The translations under genes and the position numbers were made by a program. From Chloroflexi bacterium TSY (lineage in GTDB: Bacteria > Chloroflexota > Anaerolineae > Caldilineales > Caldilineaceae): a stretch of DNA of 64,000 nt. This document shows positions 48,622-57,401 of this stretch, in pieces. Positions within the stretch are counted from its first letter, which is position 1. Every line of letters starts with the position of its first letter. The notes below the pieces were generated by a model. It did not search any database. It was not told the DNA's origin and saw nothing but the letters and a program-made list of their open reading frames with translations. The stretch spans positions 62,001-126,000 of the forward strand of contig JAHBNG010000027.1 of NCBI GenBank assembly GCA_019217005.1. The letters run 5' to 3'.

Positions 48622-48902
48622 CCTTCCTCGACAACACGATGGCGAACGGCCTCTAGGGCAGTGGCTACATCTTGCAATACTTCATCTTCTGGCACATCCG
48701 GAAGACGACGCCGAATTTGGTCCAATATCCGAAAACGTTCCTCGCGTTCGGCGATCAACTGTTCAAACATGGCAATCGGGATCATCGCTACCATCGGTTT
48801 GCCTGATCGCTCGACAATGACCGTTTCCCCACCATAGTGAACTTGGCCGATCAAATCGGATAATTTGTTCCGTACCTCACGTGTACCGACATGTATTGAC
48901 AT
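48618..48902 (-). CDS. Phd/YefM-type antitoxin
   Basis: A 94-residue antitoxin with the Phd/YefM N-terminal DNA-binding fold (GTREVRNKLSDLIGQVHYGG, then ETVIVERSGKPMVAMIPI). A charged C-terminal tail probably wraps the toxin. It is encoded upstream of the PIN gene on the minus strand. Antitoxins of this class autorepress; two TGTGTACA copies lie upstream at 48945 and 48972. GGAGA lies close to the ATG on the coding strand. Confidence 0.88.
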   Translation of the reverse strand: MSIHVGTREVRNKLSDLIGQVHYGGETVIVERSGKPMVAMIPIAMFEQLIAEREERFRILDQIRRRLPDVPEDEVLQDVATALEAVRHRVVEEG

Positions 48903-48944
48903 GATTCATCTCCATTATCTGAATGAAAAGGAGCATATCATAAA

Positions 48945-48979
48945 TGTGTACAATATGTCAATTGTGTTTCATGTGTACA
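48945..48979 (-). promoter_or_regulatory. Candidate toxin-antitoxin promoter and operator
   Basis: Two identical TGTGTACA octamers (48945-48952 and 48972-48979) flank a TTGACA -35-like box on the minus strand (complement of 48956-48961), ~55 bp upstream of the antitoxin start. Spacing of 27 bp between octamers suits binding on one helix face. The -10 is weak. Confidence 0.4.
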
Positions 48980-49134
48980 CAAGCCGTTGCATAAGTACTG
49001 ATATTATCCCTGAAGTATCTCAGTATCATCCTCAAGTAATTCAATACTAGCCAAGTGGCTAGGGCGGTCACTCTCCATGCTGCTGGTATAATCGCTGCTT
49101 TTTTGGGTTTATACTGAGACAGTCACTACACTTG

Positions 49135-49192
49135 CCCAGAAAAGTTTCGTACCACATCTCTCAGAGCAGAGATGGGACAAAACTTTTCTGGG
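49135..49192. repeat. Long hairpin before the ABC permease gene
   Basis: CCCAGAAAAGTTT (49135-49147) pairs with 49180-49192, and inner CATCTCT (49155-49161) pairs with AGAGATG (49168-49174). The open frame starting at ATG 49172 lies in the hairpin, so 49232 is a better start for the permease. Confidence 0.7.
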
Positions 49193-49231
49193 GGACTATA
49201 TCAACCCACATCAACCCGCAATCTTGCAACC

Positions 49232-50158
49232 ATGTATGATCTACGCTCAATTTTCCAACGCTTTGGCATTCTCACATCGTTTATTTTGCTATGCATTGCG
49301 TTAAGCTTGTTATCGGATCGCTTTCTGACACCATCTAACATTGTCAATGTTCTGCGCCAGATTACCATCAACGGCGTGATTGCCGTCGGCATGACCTATG
49401 TGATTCTGACGGGCGGAATCGACCTCTCCGTGGGGTCTATCCTGGCGCTGACCAGCGTCATCACGGCGGATCTGCTGCAGCGAGGGGGGCCAGTACCGGT
49501 CGCCATACTCATGGGGCTACTGCTCGGTGCGCTCTTTGGCATGATCAATGGTTGGATTACCACCCGCTTTCAAGTGCCATCTTTCATCACCACCCTTGGC
49601 ATGTTGACGGTGGCGCGCGGTCTCGCCCTCACCTATACCCAAGGCCGGCCAATTACTGGATTACCGACTGCATTTGGAGCGATTGGGCGAGGTGAAATCT
49701 TGGGATTACCAACCCCCATCATCATCGCGGCGGTTACCTTTGGCATCGGCTGGCTGATCCTCCAGCGTACGCGGGCCGGAGCTTACATCTATGCCATTGG
49801 CAATAGCCCCACTGCAGCACGTTTCGTGGGTATTGATACAAAGCGCTACCAGACTCTGGTCTTTGCCGCATCGGGCGCGCTTTCGGCCTTGGCTGGCTTG
49901 ATTTTGACCGCACGCTTGGATTCGGCTCAGCCGACCGCGGGTATGGCCTTTGAGCTTGATGCCATTGCAGCCGTTGTACTAGGTGGCACTCGATTCAGTG
50001 GCGGCGTTGGCGGGCTGGGTGGCACATTGCTTGGTGCGCTGATTATTGGTGTTTTGAATAATGGACTCAACTTGCTCAACGTGTCGTCGCTCTACGAGCA
50101 GTTGGTGAAGGGAGCGGTGATTGCGCTTGCGCTGTTGATCAATCGGGGTGAGTCGTGA
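49232..50158 (+). CDS. Ribose-type sugar ABC transporter permease (first)
   Basis: A ~308-residue integral membrane permease of the RbsC type. Motifs include ITINGVIAVGMTYVILTGGI and then DLSVGS, PSFITTLGMLTVARGLAL, the EAA-like stretch AVVLGGTRFSGGVGGLGGTL and LNNGLNLLNVSSLYEQLVKG. ATG 49232 (MYDLRSIFQRFGI) fits family N-termini better than 49172, which lies inside a palindrome. The solute-binding protein gene follows after ~350 bp of repeats. ATPase and a second permease lie 4-6 kb downstream. Confidence 0.88.
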   Translation: MYDLRSIFQRFGILTSFILLCIALSLLSDRFLTPSNIVNVLRQITINGVIAVGMTYVILTGGIDLSVGSILALTSVITADLLQRGGPVPVAILMGLLLGALFGMINGWITTRFQVPSFITTLGMLTVARGLALTYTQGRPITGLPTAFGAIGRGEILGLPTPIIIAAVTFGIGWLILQRTRAGAYIYAIGNSPTAARFVGIDTKRYQTLVFAASGALSALAGLILTARLDSAQPTAGMAFELDAIAAVVLGGTRFSGGVGGLGGTLLGALIIGVLNNGLNLLNVSSLYEQLVKGAVIALALLINRGES

Positions 50159-50180
50159 CAAGGTTTCAGAACCAAATATA

Positions 50181-50264
50181 TAGGACTTACGCAAAACGTG
50201 AGCGCCTTCTCTCGTACGGGCTTGATCTATCAAGCCCGTACGAGAGGGGTCTGCGTAAGTCCTA
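50181..50264. repeat. Nested palindrome (family F), intergenic copy
   Basis: Outer arms TAGGACTTACGCA (50181-50193) and its complement (50252-50264) enclose inner 17-bp arms (50209-50225 and 50230-50246, CTCTCGTACGGGCTTGA) with a 4-nt loop. Sibling of 19291-19374, which is inside the MEMO gene. Confidence 0.9.
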
Positions 50265-50335
50265 ATATACTCGGCGCGGGTTGAAACCGGAGATTGTGTT
50301 CAGGTGAAATGGTAATTAGTGATTGGTAATTAGGA

Positions 50336-50401
50336 ATTAGATGATTGGTAATTTGTCGTCGAGCCAAGCATAGCAAAATTACCAATTACCAATCATCTAA
50401 T
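50336..50401. repeat. AT-rich inverted repeat with GGTAATTAG motifs
   Basis: ATTAGATGATTGGTAATT (50336-50353) pairs perfectly with 50384-50401. Partial direct copies (ATTAGTGATTGGTAATT at ~50315) lie beside it. Similar AT-rich phrases flank MITE A at 23828-24085. Confidence 0.7.
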
Positions 50402-50504
50402 CGCCTCACTTCATAAATTCAGAACTTACCCATTCTTAGTGCAATCCTGTCAAAATGAAGCATCCCCGATCATTCAATATCAATCCAAATACAAGGAGAA
50501 CAGT

Positions 50505-51428
50505 ATGAAATTGCGAATTCGTTCTATCACTATTCTAGTCGTCATTTTGGCTCTCGTTCTGGCTGCTTGCCAACCGGTGGCTCAAGAAGCAGCACCCGAA
50601 GACACTGGCGAGGTTACAGTGGGGTTAGCCCTGTCCACGCTCAATAATCCTTTCTTTGTGGATTTGCGCGATGGCGCGCAAACTGCGGCTGATGCTGCTG
50701 GCATCAGGCTGGTCGTCGTGGATGCCCAGGATGATGCGGCAGCCCAAGCCGACTCCATCGAAGACTTGATCCAATCCGGCGTCAGCGCTCTACTCATCAA
50801 CCCAACAGACGCGGATGCCATTGTGCCCAGTATCGAAGCGGCCAACGATGCCGGGATTCCCGTCTTCACGGTGGATCGTGGTGCAGCGGGCGGTGAAGTG
50901 GTGAGCCACATTGCCTCTGACAACGTAGCTGGTGGTTCTATGGCCGCAGAGTTCCTATGTGAAGCGATGGGCAGCACGGGCGCAGCCGTCGAACTAGAGG
51001 GCATTGCTGGCACATCGGCAGCGCGTGACCGAGGCGAAGGCTTTAACGCTTACATGAGTGCTGACTGTGCGGACGTGGAAATCGTCGCCCGCCAAACGGC
51101 CAACTTCAACCGTGCCGAGGGTCTGACCGTCTTTGAGGACATTCTTCAAGCCAACCCCGAAGTCGATGGTGTCTTTGCTCACAACGATGAGATGATTCTG
51201 GGCGCGATTCAGGCTGGCGAGGCGGCTGGTCGTGAAGGCATTATCTATGTTGGCTTTGATGCTGTCGATGATGCTGTGGCCGCCGTGGAGGCTGGTACTC
51301 TGGCGGCGACGGTGGCGCAACAACCAGCAGAGATGGGACGGCTAGGTGTGGAGACGGCAGTTGCGTTTCTGGATGGTGAAGAGGTTGCTGATTTTATTCC
51401 GGTTGATCTGGCGTTGGTGACGGAGTAG
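50505..51428 (+). CDS. Ribose-type sugar-binding lipoprotein
   Basis: A 307-residue periplasmic-binding protein of the RbsB family. The N-terminus has a lipoprotein signal (ILVVILALVLAAC, Cys ~22). The mature domain starts VTVGLALSTLNNPFFVDLRD, with LLINPTDADAIVPSIEAAND, FTVDRG and GVFAHNDEMILGAIQAGE as family landmarks. The Asp/Arg/Asn in these segments bind sugar in homologues. GGAGAACAGT precedes ATG 50505. It would feed the permeases at 49232 and 55826. The sugar is not determined. Two hairpins follow the stop codon. Confidence 0.9.
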   Translation: MKLRIRSITILVVILALVLAACQPVAQEAAPEDTGEVTVGLALSTLNNPFFVDLRDGAQTAADAAGIRLVVVDAQDDAAAQADSIEDLIQSGVSALLINPTDADAIVPSIEAANDAGIPVFTVDRGAAGGEVVSHIASDNVAGGSMAAEFLCEAMGSTGAAVELEGIAGTSAARDRGEGFNAYMSADCADVEIVARQTANFNRAEGLTVFEDILQANPEVDGVFAHNDEMILGAIQAGEAAGREGIIYVGFDAVDDAVAAVEAGTLAATVAQQPAEMGRLGVETAVAFLDGEEVADFIPVDLALVTE

Positions 51429-51439
51429 GTATAAAACGT

Positions 51440-51500
51440 GGAGATGCAGTATACGACACCGCATCTCCAGAAACAAAGACCAATTTCGTCTTGGTCCTTT
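51440..51500 (+). terminator. Tandem hairpins after the sugar-binding gene
   Basis: GGAGATGC/GCATCTCC (51440-51447 and 51461-51468), then AAAGACCAA/TTGGTCCTTT (51475-51500). The second ends in a T-rich tract that borders the repeat at 51500, consistent with termination after the binding protein. Confidence 0.65.
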
Positions 51501-51572
51501 ATACTCCGCAGCAGCACATTATAACATTCTCGCTCGACTAAAAAGTGTTACTTTATGGCGCTGCTCAGTATA
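51500..51572. repeat. 73-bp repeat family G, intact copy
   Basis: Ends TATACTCCGCAGC and GCTGCTCAGTATA form an imperfect inverted repeat. The same sequence occurs upstream of the Lon-like gene (56914-57369), where it is split by two other elements. Confidence 0.85.
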
Positions 51573-51588
51573 CGAATGAGGACGACAC

Positions 51589-52485
51589 ATGAGAAGCATG
51601 CTATTCACTAGTTTGACCGCCTTCGCGTGTGGCCTGTTCATAGTCGGCTGTGTCGGTCTCGAAGCAATCAGGACTGATGTTGCAGACGATGCGGAGATCA
51701 ATCAGTTCACGACCTCTTTTCAGGATGCCTATAACGCGCATGATCCATTACTGGTGGCTGGCCACTACACCGAAGACGCACGATGGATGGCTGCAGCTGG
51801 ACTCGTGATCGACGGGCGTCCAATGATCACCCAGTTCCTCCAACAGTTCATGATCTTCGTGCCGCCCATGCTGACCCTGACCGAAGGGGAGAAGATTGTG
51901 GTCGGAAACTACGCTGTCACCCATGGAGCGTACACCATGAGCGATGGCGTAGATGGATCTGGTCGCTCAATTGGCGGCTCGTACATGAACGTGCTCCACA
52001 AAGAAGAAGACGGGTGGCACATTGTCGGCCAGCAGATGAATTATGGAGTCGCGATGTCGCCTCTCATGTGGGTCGGAAGCATTGACGCCGTCACAGCCCT
52101 GCCCGAAGCGGGAACGCTTGGCTGGCTAGCTGCGGCATATGAGGCGAGCTACAATGCGGGCGACATTGCAGCACTCACAACACTCTTTGCTGCGGATGCG
52201 TGGGTCTCCTTCGGGGGAAGTTCTCCGGTGACGGGGCGCGACGCGGTTACGCAAGCTATACAAGCTCGCATAGGAAATGATTTCCACCTTACCCTTCATG
52301 ATGTGAGTACATTGCCATTGAGCGATGAGATGGCGGTGGACGTCGGATGGTATGAGCTTGTAGCGGATGACAATCGAGTACAGTGGGGCACGTATACGCT
52401 CCTTGCGCAACAGAATTCCGATGGCGAGTGGCAGATCCACTGGTTTGTTGATACTGGTTCGCCGTTGAGTGTCGACGTGCGATAA
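51589..52485 (+). CDS. Secreted lipoprotein with two SnoaL-like domains
   Basis: A 298-residue protein with a lipoprotein signal (CGLFIVGC). It has two NTF2/SnoaL-like domains (~35-160 and ~175-295). Each has the pattern of an N-terminal helix, a DAR(W)/DAW strand and a barrel: YNAHDPLLVAGHYTEDARWM and YNAGDIAALTTLFAADAWVS. Such domains bind small hydrophobic ligands or act as isomerases; no catalytic claim is possible. ATG 51589 follows GAGGACGACAC. It is preceded by repeat G. The duplication of the fold within one chain is the notable point. Confidence 0.75.
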   Translation: MRSMLFTSLTAFACGLFIVGCVGLEAIRTDVADDAEINQFTTSFQDAYNAHDPLLVAGHYTEDARWMAAAGLVIDGRPMITQFLQQFMIFVPPMLTLTEGEKIVVGNYAVTHGAYTMSDGVDGSGRSIGGSYMNVLHKEEDGWHIVGQQMNYGVAMSPLMWVGSIDAVTALPEAGTLGWLAAAYEASYNAGDIAALTTLFAADAWVSFGGSSPVTGRDAVTQAIQARIGNDFHLTLHDVSTLPLSDEMAVDVGWYELVADDNRVQWGTYTLLAQQNSDGEWQIHWFVDTGSPLSVDVR

Positions 52486-52522
52486 CGATGCGCGATTGAT
52501 GAGTGGACACAGGAAGGATACA

Positions 52523-53539
52523 ATGAACTGGCAACACCAATTACGTGGAGATTCTCTAAGGTGGCTGCTGACGGAGGATGCTCCCAATGTCCGCTACTTA
52601 GCCTTACGCGACTTGATGGATACCCCGGCGGACGATCAGGAACTCCTCACCGCCCAGCAAACTGTCTATAAGGAAGGGCCGATAGTGGCGATTCTAGCGG
52701 AGATGGACGAAGAAGGCTACTGGTCAAAACTGGGTCCAGGCTACACTGGCAAATATCGTTCGACAGTCTGGTCGATCATCGCATTGAGTCAATTAGGGGC
52801 GGCCGCGGCAATGGACGAACGGATCGCTCGCGCCTGTGCCTATCTGTTGGACCATGCGCTAACAGAGGGCGGTCAGTTTACCATGACCGGTGCGCCATCC
52901 GGCACAATTGATTGTCTGCAAGGGAATCTTTGTGCTGCGTTGGTAGACTTGGGTTATACCGACCCCAGGCTGGACGCTGCGTTTGACTGGATGGCCCGTA
53001 GCGTTATCGGTGAAGGTGTCGCCACGGCCAAGGATCGTGATACACCTATGCGTTACTACGCGGGTACGAACTTTGGCCCGCGATTCGCCTGTGGGTATAA
53101 CGGTAAAAAACCCTGTGCTTGGGGAGCGATCAAGGAACTGTTGGCCTTCAGCAAGTTGGCTGCCAAGCAGCGCACACCGTTGATTGAAAGGGCCATCAAG
53201 ATAGGCGTGGATTTCCTGTTGAGTACCGATCCGGCCTTTGCCGATTATCCCAATCGAAATGACGACAAACCCAGCCCCAATTGGTGGAAGTTTGGCTTTC
53301 CTGTCTTCTACATCACCGATCTGTTGCAAAACGTCGAAGCACTTATTGCCTTGGGGTTTGGCAAGGATGCCCGGTTGAGCCATGCGCTGGAGTTGATCCG
53401 TGGCAAACAAGACGATCAGGGGCGTTGGCCGTTGGAGTATAGTTATTCGGGGAAGACTTGGGGTGACTTTGGAGTGAAAGGCCAGCCCAATAAATGGGTA
53501 ACCTTGCGCGCCTTGCGGGTTTTGAAGCAGGTAGCATAA
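52523..53539 (+). CDS. Alpha/alpha-toroid (prenyltransferase-like) protein
   Basis: A 338-residue, helical-repeat protein resembling terpene-cyclase/prenyltransferase toroids. Repeats centre on YRSTVWSIIALSQLG, CLQGNLCAALVDLGY, and a C-terminal DQGRWPLEY, the family QW-like motif. The DxDD/DDxxD of active cyclases was not seen. Homologues in sequenced genomes are often named loosely as nitrogen-fixation proteins; no evidence supports that here. GGAAGGAT precedes ATG 52523. It lies between a secreted protein and a UPF0316 gene. Confidence 0.6.
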   Translation: MNWQHQLRGDSLRWLLTEDAPNVRYLALRDLMDTPADDQELLTAQQTVYKEGPIVAILAEMDEEGYWSKLGPGYTGKYRSTVWSIIALSQLGAAAAMDERIARACAYLLDHALTEGGQFTMTGAPSGTIDCLQGNLCAALVDLGYTDPRLDAAFDWMARSVIGEGVATAKDRDTPMRYYAGTNFGPRFACGYNGKKPCAWGAIKELLAFSKLAAKQRTPLIERAIKIGVDFLLSTDPAFADYPNRNDDKPSPNWWKFGFPVFYITDLLQNVEALIALGFGKDARLSHALELIRGKQDDQGRWPLEYSYSGKTWGDFGVKGQPNKWVTLRALRVLKQVA

Positions 53540-53578
53540 TTGGCGCAAGGTTGCTACGATGGCAAGAATAGGTGAAGC

Positions 53579-54130
53579 ATGGAGATAGCGACCATTGATA
53601 TTCCACCATTATCAATGCAAGTCATTGGCGGGGCATCGTTGATTTTCTGTCTGCGGGTCGTCGATGTCACGCTGATGACGATGCGCATGATTATGGTGCT
53701 CCGCGGACGACGCTTCTGGTCTGCTGTCATCAGCTTCGTTGCAATCACAATTTGGGTGTTCGCCATCAGCCAGGTTCTGACCAATCTCAACAATATTTGG
53801 AACATCTTGGCTTATAGCAGTGGATTTACTGCGGGTACATTGGTTGGCATGTTGATTGAGAGCAAGTTAGCAATTGGCTACGAACAAGTGCAGGTCATTT
53901 CGATGACCAAGGGGCGAGAGATCGCCCAGAAGATTCGAGATGCGGGCTACGGTGCCACCGAATTGACTGCACATGGGCAGTCTGGCCCAGTCTATCTGAT
54001 TGGAACGGTGGTTCCACGTCAAGATGTGCCGAATATCATACAGCTTGTCAATTCAGTTGACTCAAGTACCTTCGTGACAGTTGATGATACACAGAAGGTG
54101 TTGCGTGGATACCACACCATCATCAAATAA
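53579..54130 (+). CDS. UPF0316/DUF5698-type membrane protein
   Basis: A 183-residue protein with three N-terminal membrane helices (LIFCLRVVDVTLMTMRMIMV, FWSAVISFVAITIWVFAISQ, the third near 75-95). A cytoplasmic DUF2179-like domain follows (EQVQVISMTKGREIAQKIRD, YGATELTAHGQSGPVYLIGT). This is the layout of the UPF0316 family, of unknown function. The start follows AGGTGAAGC. It lies upstream of the sugar ABC ATPase gene with ~170 bp between, where a promoter may lie. The gene is intact. Confidence 0.85.
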   Translation: MEIATIDIPPLSMQVIGGASLIFCLRVVDVTLMTMRMIMVLRGRRFWSAVISFVAITIWVFAISQVLTNLNNIWNILAYSSGFTAGTLVGMLIESKLAIGYEQVQVISMTKGREIAQKIRDAGYGATELTAHGQSGPVYLIGTVVPRQDVPNIIQLVNSVDSSTFVTVDDTQKVLRGYHTIIK

Positions 54131-54301
54131 TTCTGAATCGACTTAGAGCCTATTGTTACCTTTCTGCCACATACCAATGCACGGGGATATCGAACTTTTG
54201 CAAAGTGTGTACCGGAAAACGAATTGCGAATTATGCGTACGTTCTTACGCAACAACGTGTAGTCAGTTGAAGAACCATAGAGAAAAGAGAGTGCAGGCAT
54301 C

Positions 54302-55829
54302 GTGACCCAAGACATCATTTTACACATGCAGGAGATCTCAAAGGCATTTCCGGGCGTCCAAGCCCTTGATAGAGTGGATTTGTCGGTGGCACGTGGCACA
54401 GTCCACGCCCTAGTCGGCGAAAATGGTGCTGGGAAATCGACGCTGATGAAAGTGCTGACGGGTGTCTATCATGCAGACAGCGGCCAGATCACCTTCCGAG
54501 GGCAGCCCGTTGCGATTCCTTCACCACGTGCAGCACAGGCGCTGGGTATCGCCATTATTCACCAAGAGTTGGCACTATTGCCTGCCATGACGGTGGGCGA
54601 GAATATCTTTTTGGGGCGTGAGCCAACCAGTCGCTTTGGTACCGTCGACCGCACGACACTCTATGCTCAGACACAAGAACTGCTAGAGAGGTTGGGCATT
54701 GACCTGGATCCATACACGCTCACCGGTAACTTATCTGTGGCGCAACAGCAGATGGTGGAGATCGCCAAAGCCCTCTCGCTCAATGCTGATCTGCTTGTGA
54801 TGGATGAGCCAACCTCCACCCTAACCGAGCGTGAAACCAGCGTTCTCTTTGACCTGATTGGCGAACTGAAGCAGCAAGACGTGACAATCATCTATATTTC
54901 TCATCGTATGGAAGAGATCTTCGCCATTACTGATGCCGTGACGGTGATGCGCGACGGCCAGCACATTGCCACCCGTGATACCGAGACTCTCACTATGGAG
55001 GACATCGTGCAGTTGATGGTGGGGCGACCGCTTCATGATTCCTATCCGCCTTCATCTAGTGGACGACAGCAGGTGGTGTTGGAGGTACGCAACCTGCATC
55101 AAGGGTCGCGCTTACGCAACATCAACATACAGCTTTATGCAGGCGAAATTCTGGGACTCTCTGGTCTGGTTGGCTCTGGGCGTACAGATTTGGCCCGTGC
55201 GATTTTTGGCATCGACGCTGTGGATGGAGGCGAGATTATCCTAGAGGGACAACCTGTCCACATCCGCTCACCCCATGACGCGATCACTTTGGGATTGGGC
55301 TTTGTGCCCGAAGATCGCAAGCAGCAGGCGCTCTTTTTGCAGATGTCTGTGGCGCGCAACGTGACCATTGCGCGGCTGGATGAGTTGGCACCAGCCGGTT
55401 TTATCAGCTTTCGCCGCAGTCGTCGTGAAGTTGATGAATTCATTGAAGAGCTAGATATTCGGACACCCAGCACCGGACAATTGGTGCGTAACTTGAGCGG
55501 CGGCAACCAGCAGAAGGTGGTGATTGCCCGCTGGTTGGCGCGTCAGCCCAAAGTACTGATACTTGATGAACCAACCCGCGGCATCGACGTGGGGGGCAAA
55601 GGCCGAGGTCCATAGTCTTATGCGAGAGCTCGCCGAGCAAGGTATCGCCATTCTGATGATCTCCTCGGACCTACCGGAGATACTCGGCATCAGCGATCGC
55701 ATCCTGGTTATGCGCGAGGGAATGATTGTAGCAGAGTTTGACCGTAGCCAGGCAACCCAATCTGACATCATGGGGTATGCCACTGGCGCACAACAAGGGC
55801 AGGCAATCTTGCAAGAGGCAACGACATGA
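54302..55829 (+). CDS. Ribose-type sugar ABC ATPase, frameshifted near the end
   Basis: RbsA/MglA-type ATPase with two nucleotide-binding domains. The first Walker A is GENGAGKST, the signature LSVAQQQM, Walker [13 protein letters not shown]. The second domain has degenerate Walker [10 protein letters not shown] and signature LSGGNQQK, then [13 protein letters not shown]. The frame breaks at ~55591, where six G (GTGGGGGGC) replace an expected five. Removing one G gives [20 protein letters not shown] and a normal C-terminus ending at 55829, overlapping the permease start. The GTG start at 54302 follows AGAGAGTG. A homopolymer error is likely. It powers import with the flanking permease. Confidence 0.85.
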
Positions 55830-56797
55830 ATGATATCGCAAATACACCATACACGGACTGGCGTCTGATGAGTCTGGATATCTTGCGTCGCTTCAGCGTC
55901 TTCCTGATCTTGTTGGGGCTGGTGCTGGCCTTTTCCATCATGACGCCTGAATTTCTGGGCCTACGCAATCTGCTCAATGTGACGCGCCAAATTTCAATTG
56001 TAGCGATTGTTAGTGTTGGGATGACCTTTGTGATTCTCACAGCGGGAATCGATCTGTCGGTTGGTTCAATTGTGGCGATTGCGGGTGTAGCCGCAGCCTT
56101 TGCCTCGGCCCAGTGGGGAATGCCAGTCATGCTCGCGTTGTTGATGGGTGTTGCCGCTGGTGCCGTGTGCGGCATGGTTAGCGGTGCGTTGGTGGCGTGG
56201 GGTGGATTGCCCCCGTTTGTTGCCACCCTGGCCATGATGGCGGCCGCACGCGGCGCAACTCTGGTGATCACGCAGGGCAAGCCCGTATCGGGCGTGACGC
56301 GTGCCTTTCGCACCTTTGGCAATGGTTCCTTGCTTGGCATTCCCATTCCAGTCTGGATAATGGTCGTGGTCGTGCTGGTGGCCTGGTTTGTGTTGGATCG
56401 CGTGCGCTTTGGTCGTTATGTCTATGCAGTGGGTGGCAACGAAGAGACGACCAAATTGGCAGGGATCAACATAACCCGCATCAAGTTGGCTGTCTACATC
56501 ATTAGCGGCGCACTTTCTGGTTTAGCCGGAATGATTTTGGCCGCACGGCTGAACTCGGCCCAACCGACTGCTGGTACGGGATTGGAATTGGATGCCATTG
56601 CTGCTGTTGTCCTGGGCGGCACGAGTCTAAGCGGCGGTACGGGAGGCGTAGGTGGTACTTTTGTGGGGGCACTCATCATTGGCGTGCTCTCCAATGGACT
56701 AAATTTGGCCGAGGTCCCCAGCTACTATCAGCAAGTAATCAAAGGCATCGTCATTGTGTTGGCTGTATTGCTGGATATGGCCACACGGCGAAAATAG
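55826..56797 (+). CDS. Ribose-type sugar ABC transporter permease (second)
   Basis: A 323-residue RbsC-type permease with eight or more hydrophobic helices. [20 protein letters not shown] and then DLSVGS match the family, as do [20 protein letters not shown] and [23 protein letters not shown] 55826 overlaps the ATPase stop by 4 bp, confirming the operon. It is ~45% similar by eye to the permease at 49232. The system thus has two permeases, possibly heterodimeric, with one ATPase and one binding protein in the window. Confidence 0.9.
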   Translation: MNDIANTPYTDWRLMSLDILRRFSVFLILLGLVLAFSIMTPEFLGLRNLLNVTRQISIVAIVSVGMTFVILTAGIDLSVGSIVAIAGVAAAFASAQWGMPVMLALLMGVAAGAVCGMVSGALVAWGGLPPFVATLAMMAAARGATLVITQGKPVSGVTRAFRTFGNGSLLGIPIPVWIMVVVVLVAWFVLDRVRFGRYVYAVGGNEETTKLAGINITRIKLAVYIISGALSGLAGMILAARLNSAQPTAGTGLELDAIAAVVLGGTSLSGGTGGVGGTFVGALIIGVLSNGLNLAEVPSYYQQVIKGIVIVLAVLLDMATRRK

Positions 56798-56928
56798 ATT
56801 TTCTCCCCGTACCTAGCCAGATGGCCAGGATCAATGTACCCCAACTGCCTAGTTCAAAAACTCCCTGCCTGTCGGACACCCTTATCACAAATTCGATCTA
56901 TGATCAATCAATATATACTCCACAGCAG

Positions 56929-57084
56929 GGGGTGGTTCAGAATTAGGTTTACACTTTTGATACATAGATAAAAATCTATATTGAGGTCATTTTCTGCCTG
57001 AGCATGGCTCAAAGTAGAAAATATAAACATCTTTTCTCTTTGCAAAAATGTAAACCTAATTGTCCGCCTAAAATGAACCACCCC
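56929..57084. repeat. MITE family A, copy 3, with 8-bp target duplication
   Basis: A 156-bp element, inverted relative to 23861-24015, with ends GGGGTGGTTCAG and TGAACCACCCC. It is flanked by CACAGCAG on both sides (56921-56928, 57085-57092); the uninterrupted repeat at 51500 has CGCAGCAG once. Confidence 0.93.
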
Positions 57085-57116
57085 CACAGCAGCACATTTA
57101 ACATTGTCTCTAGACT

Positions 57117-57331
57117 CAGTAGATCCAAATTTGGCGTTTTTGGCTATTTTCAGTCGAGATTGCAGGGATTTTGGAGTCATTTATTCAGATTTCGGTTACA
57201 GAAAACAACCTATTTCATATCTGAAAATCGCCCAAATCTAACGCAAAAACTAGATATCGACCGGCAAATTTGTATTTATGTCAACTGTTTAGCCAGAATT
57301 CTCTCTCAAAACCTGAAATTTGGATCTACTG
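57117..57331. repeat. MITE family D, copy 2
   Basis: A 215-bp element, inverted copy of 46603-46817, with ends CAGTAGATCCAAATTT. AGACT occurs on both sides (57112-57116, 57332-57336). It lies ~70 bp before the Lon-like gene and may affect its expression. Confidence 0.95.
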
Positions 57332-57401
57332 AGACTAAAAAGTGTTATTTTATGGCGCTGCTCAGTATAGCATACACATCTCATAGAACGAGGAACCGAT
57401 T

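Larger units (their letters stand above)
56914..57369. repeat. Repeat family G, copy split by two nested MITEs
   Basis: The 5' end TATACTCCACAGCAG, a middle GCACATTTAACATTGTCT, and the 3' end AAAAAGTGTTATTTTATGGC through CTCAGTATA reproduce 51500-51572. MITE A (56929-57084) and MITE D (57117-57331) are inserted in it. Confidence 0.9.

Noticed and set aside
50281..50401. Repeated GGTAATTAG-type motifs as a CRISPR array
   Set aside because: Repeats are short, unevenly spaced and form one inverted pair; no cas genes.
55585..55600. Programmed frameshift in the sugar ABC ATPase
   Set aside because: The break is a one-base G-run expansion late in the gene; no family precedent, so mutation or sequence error is simpler.
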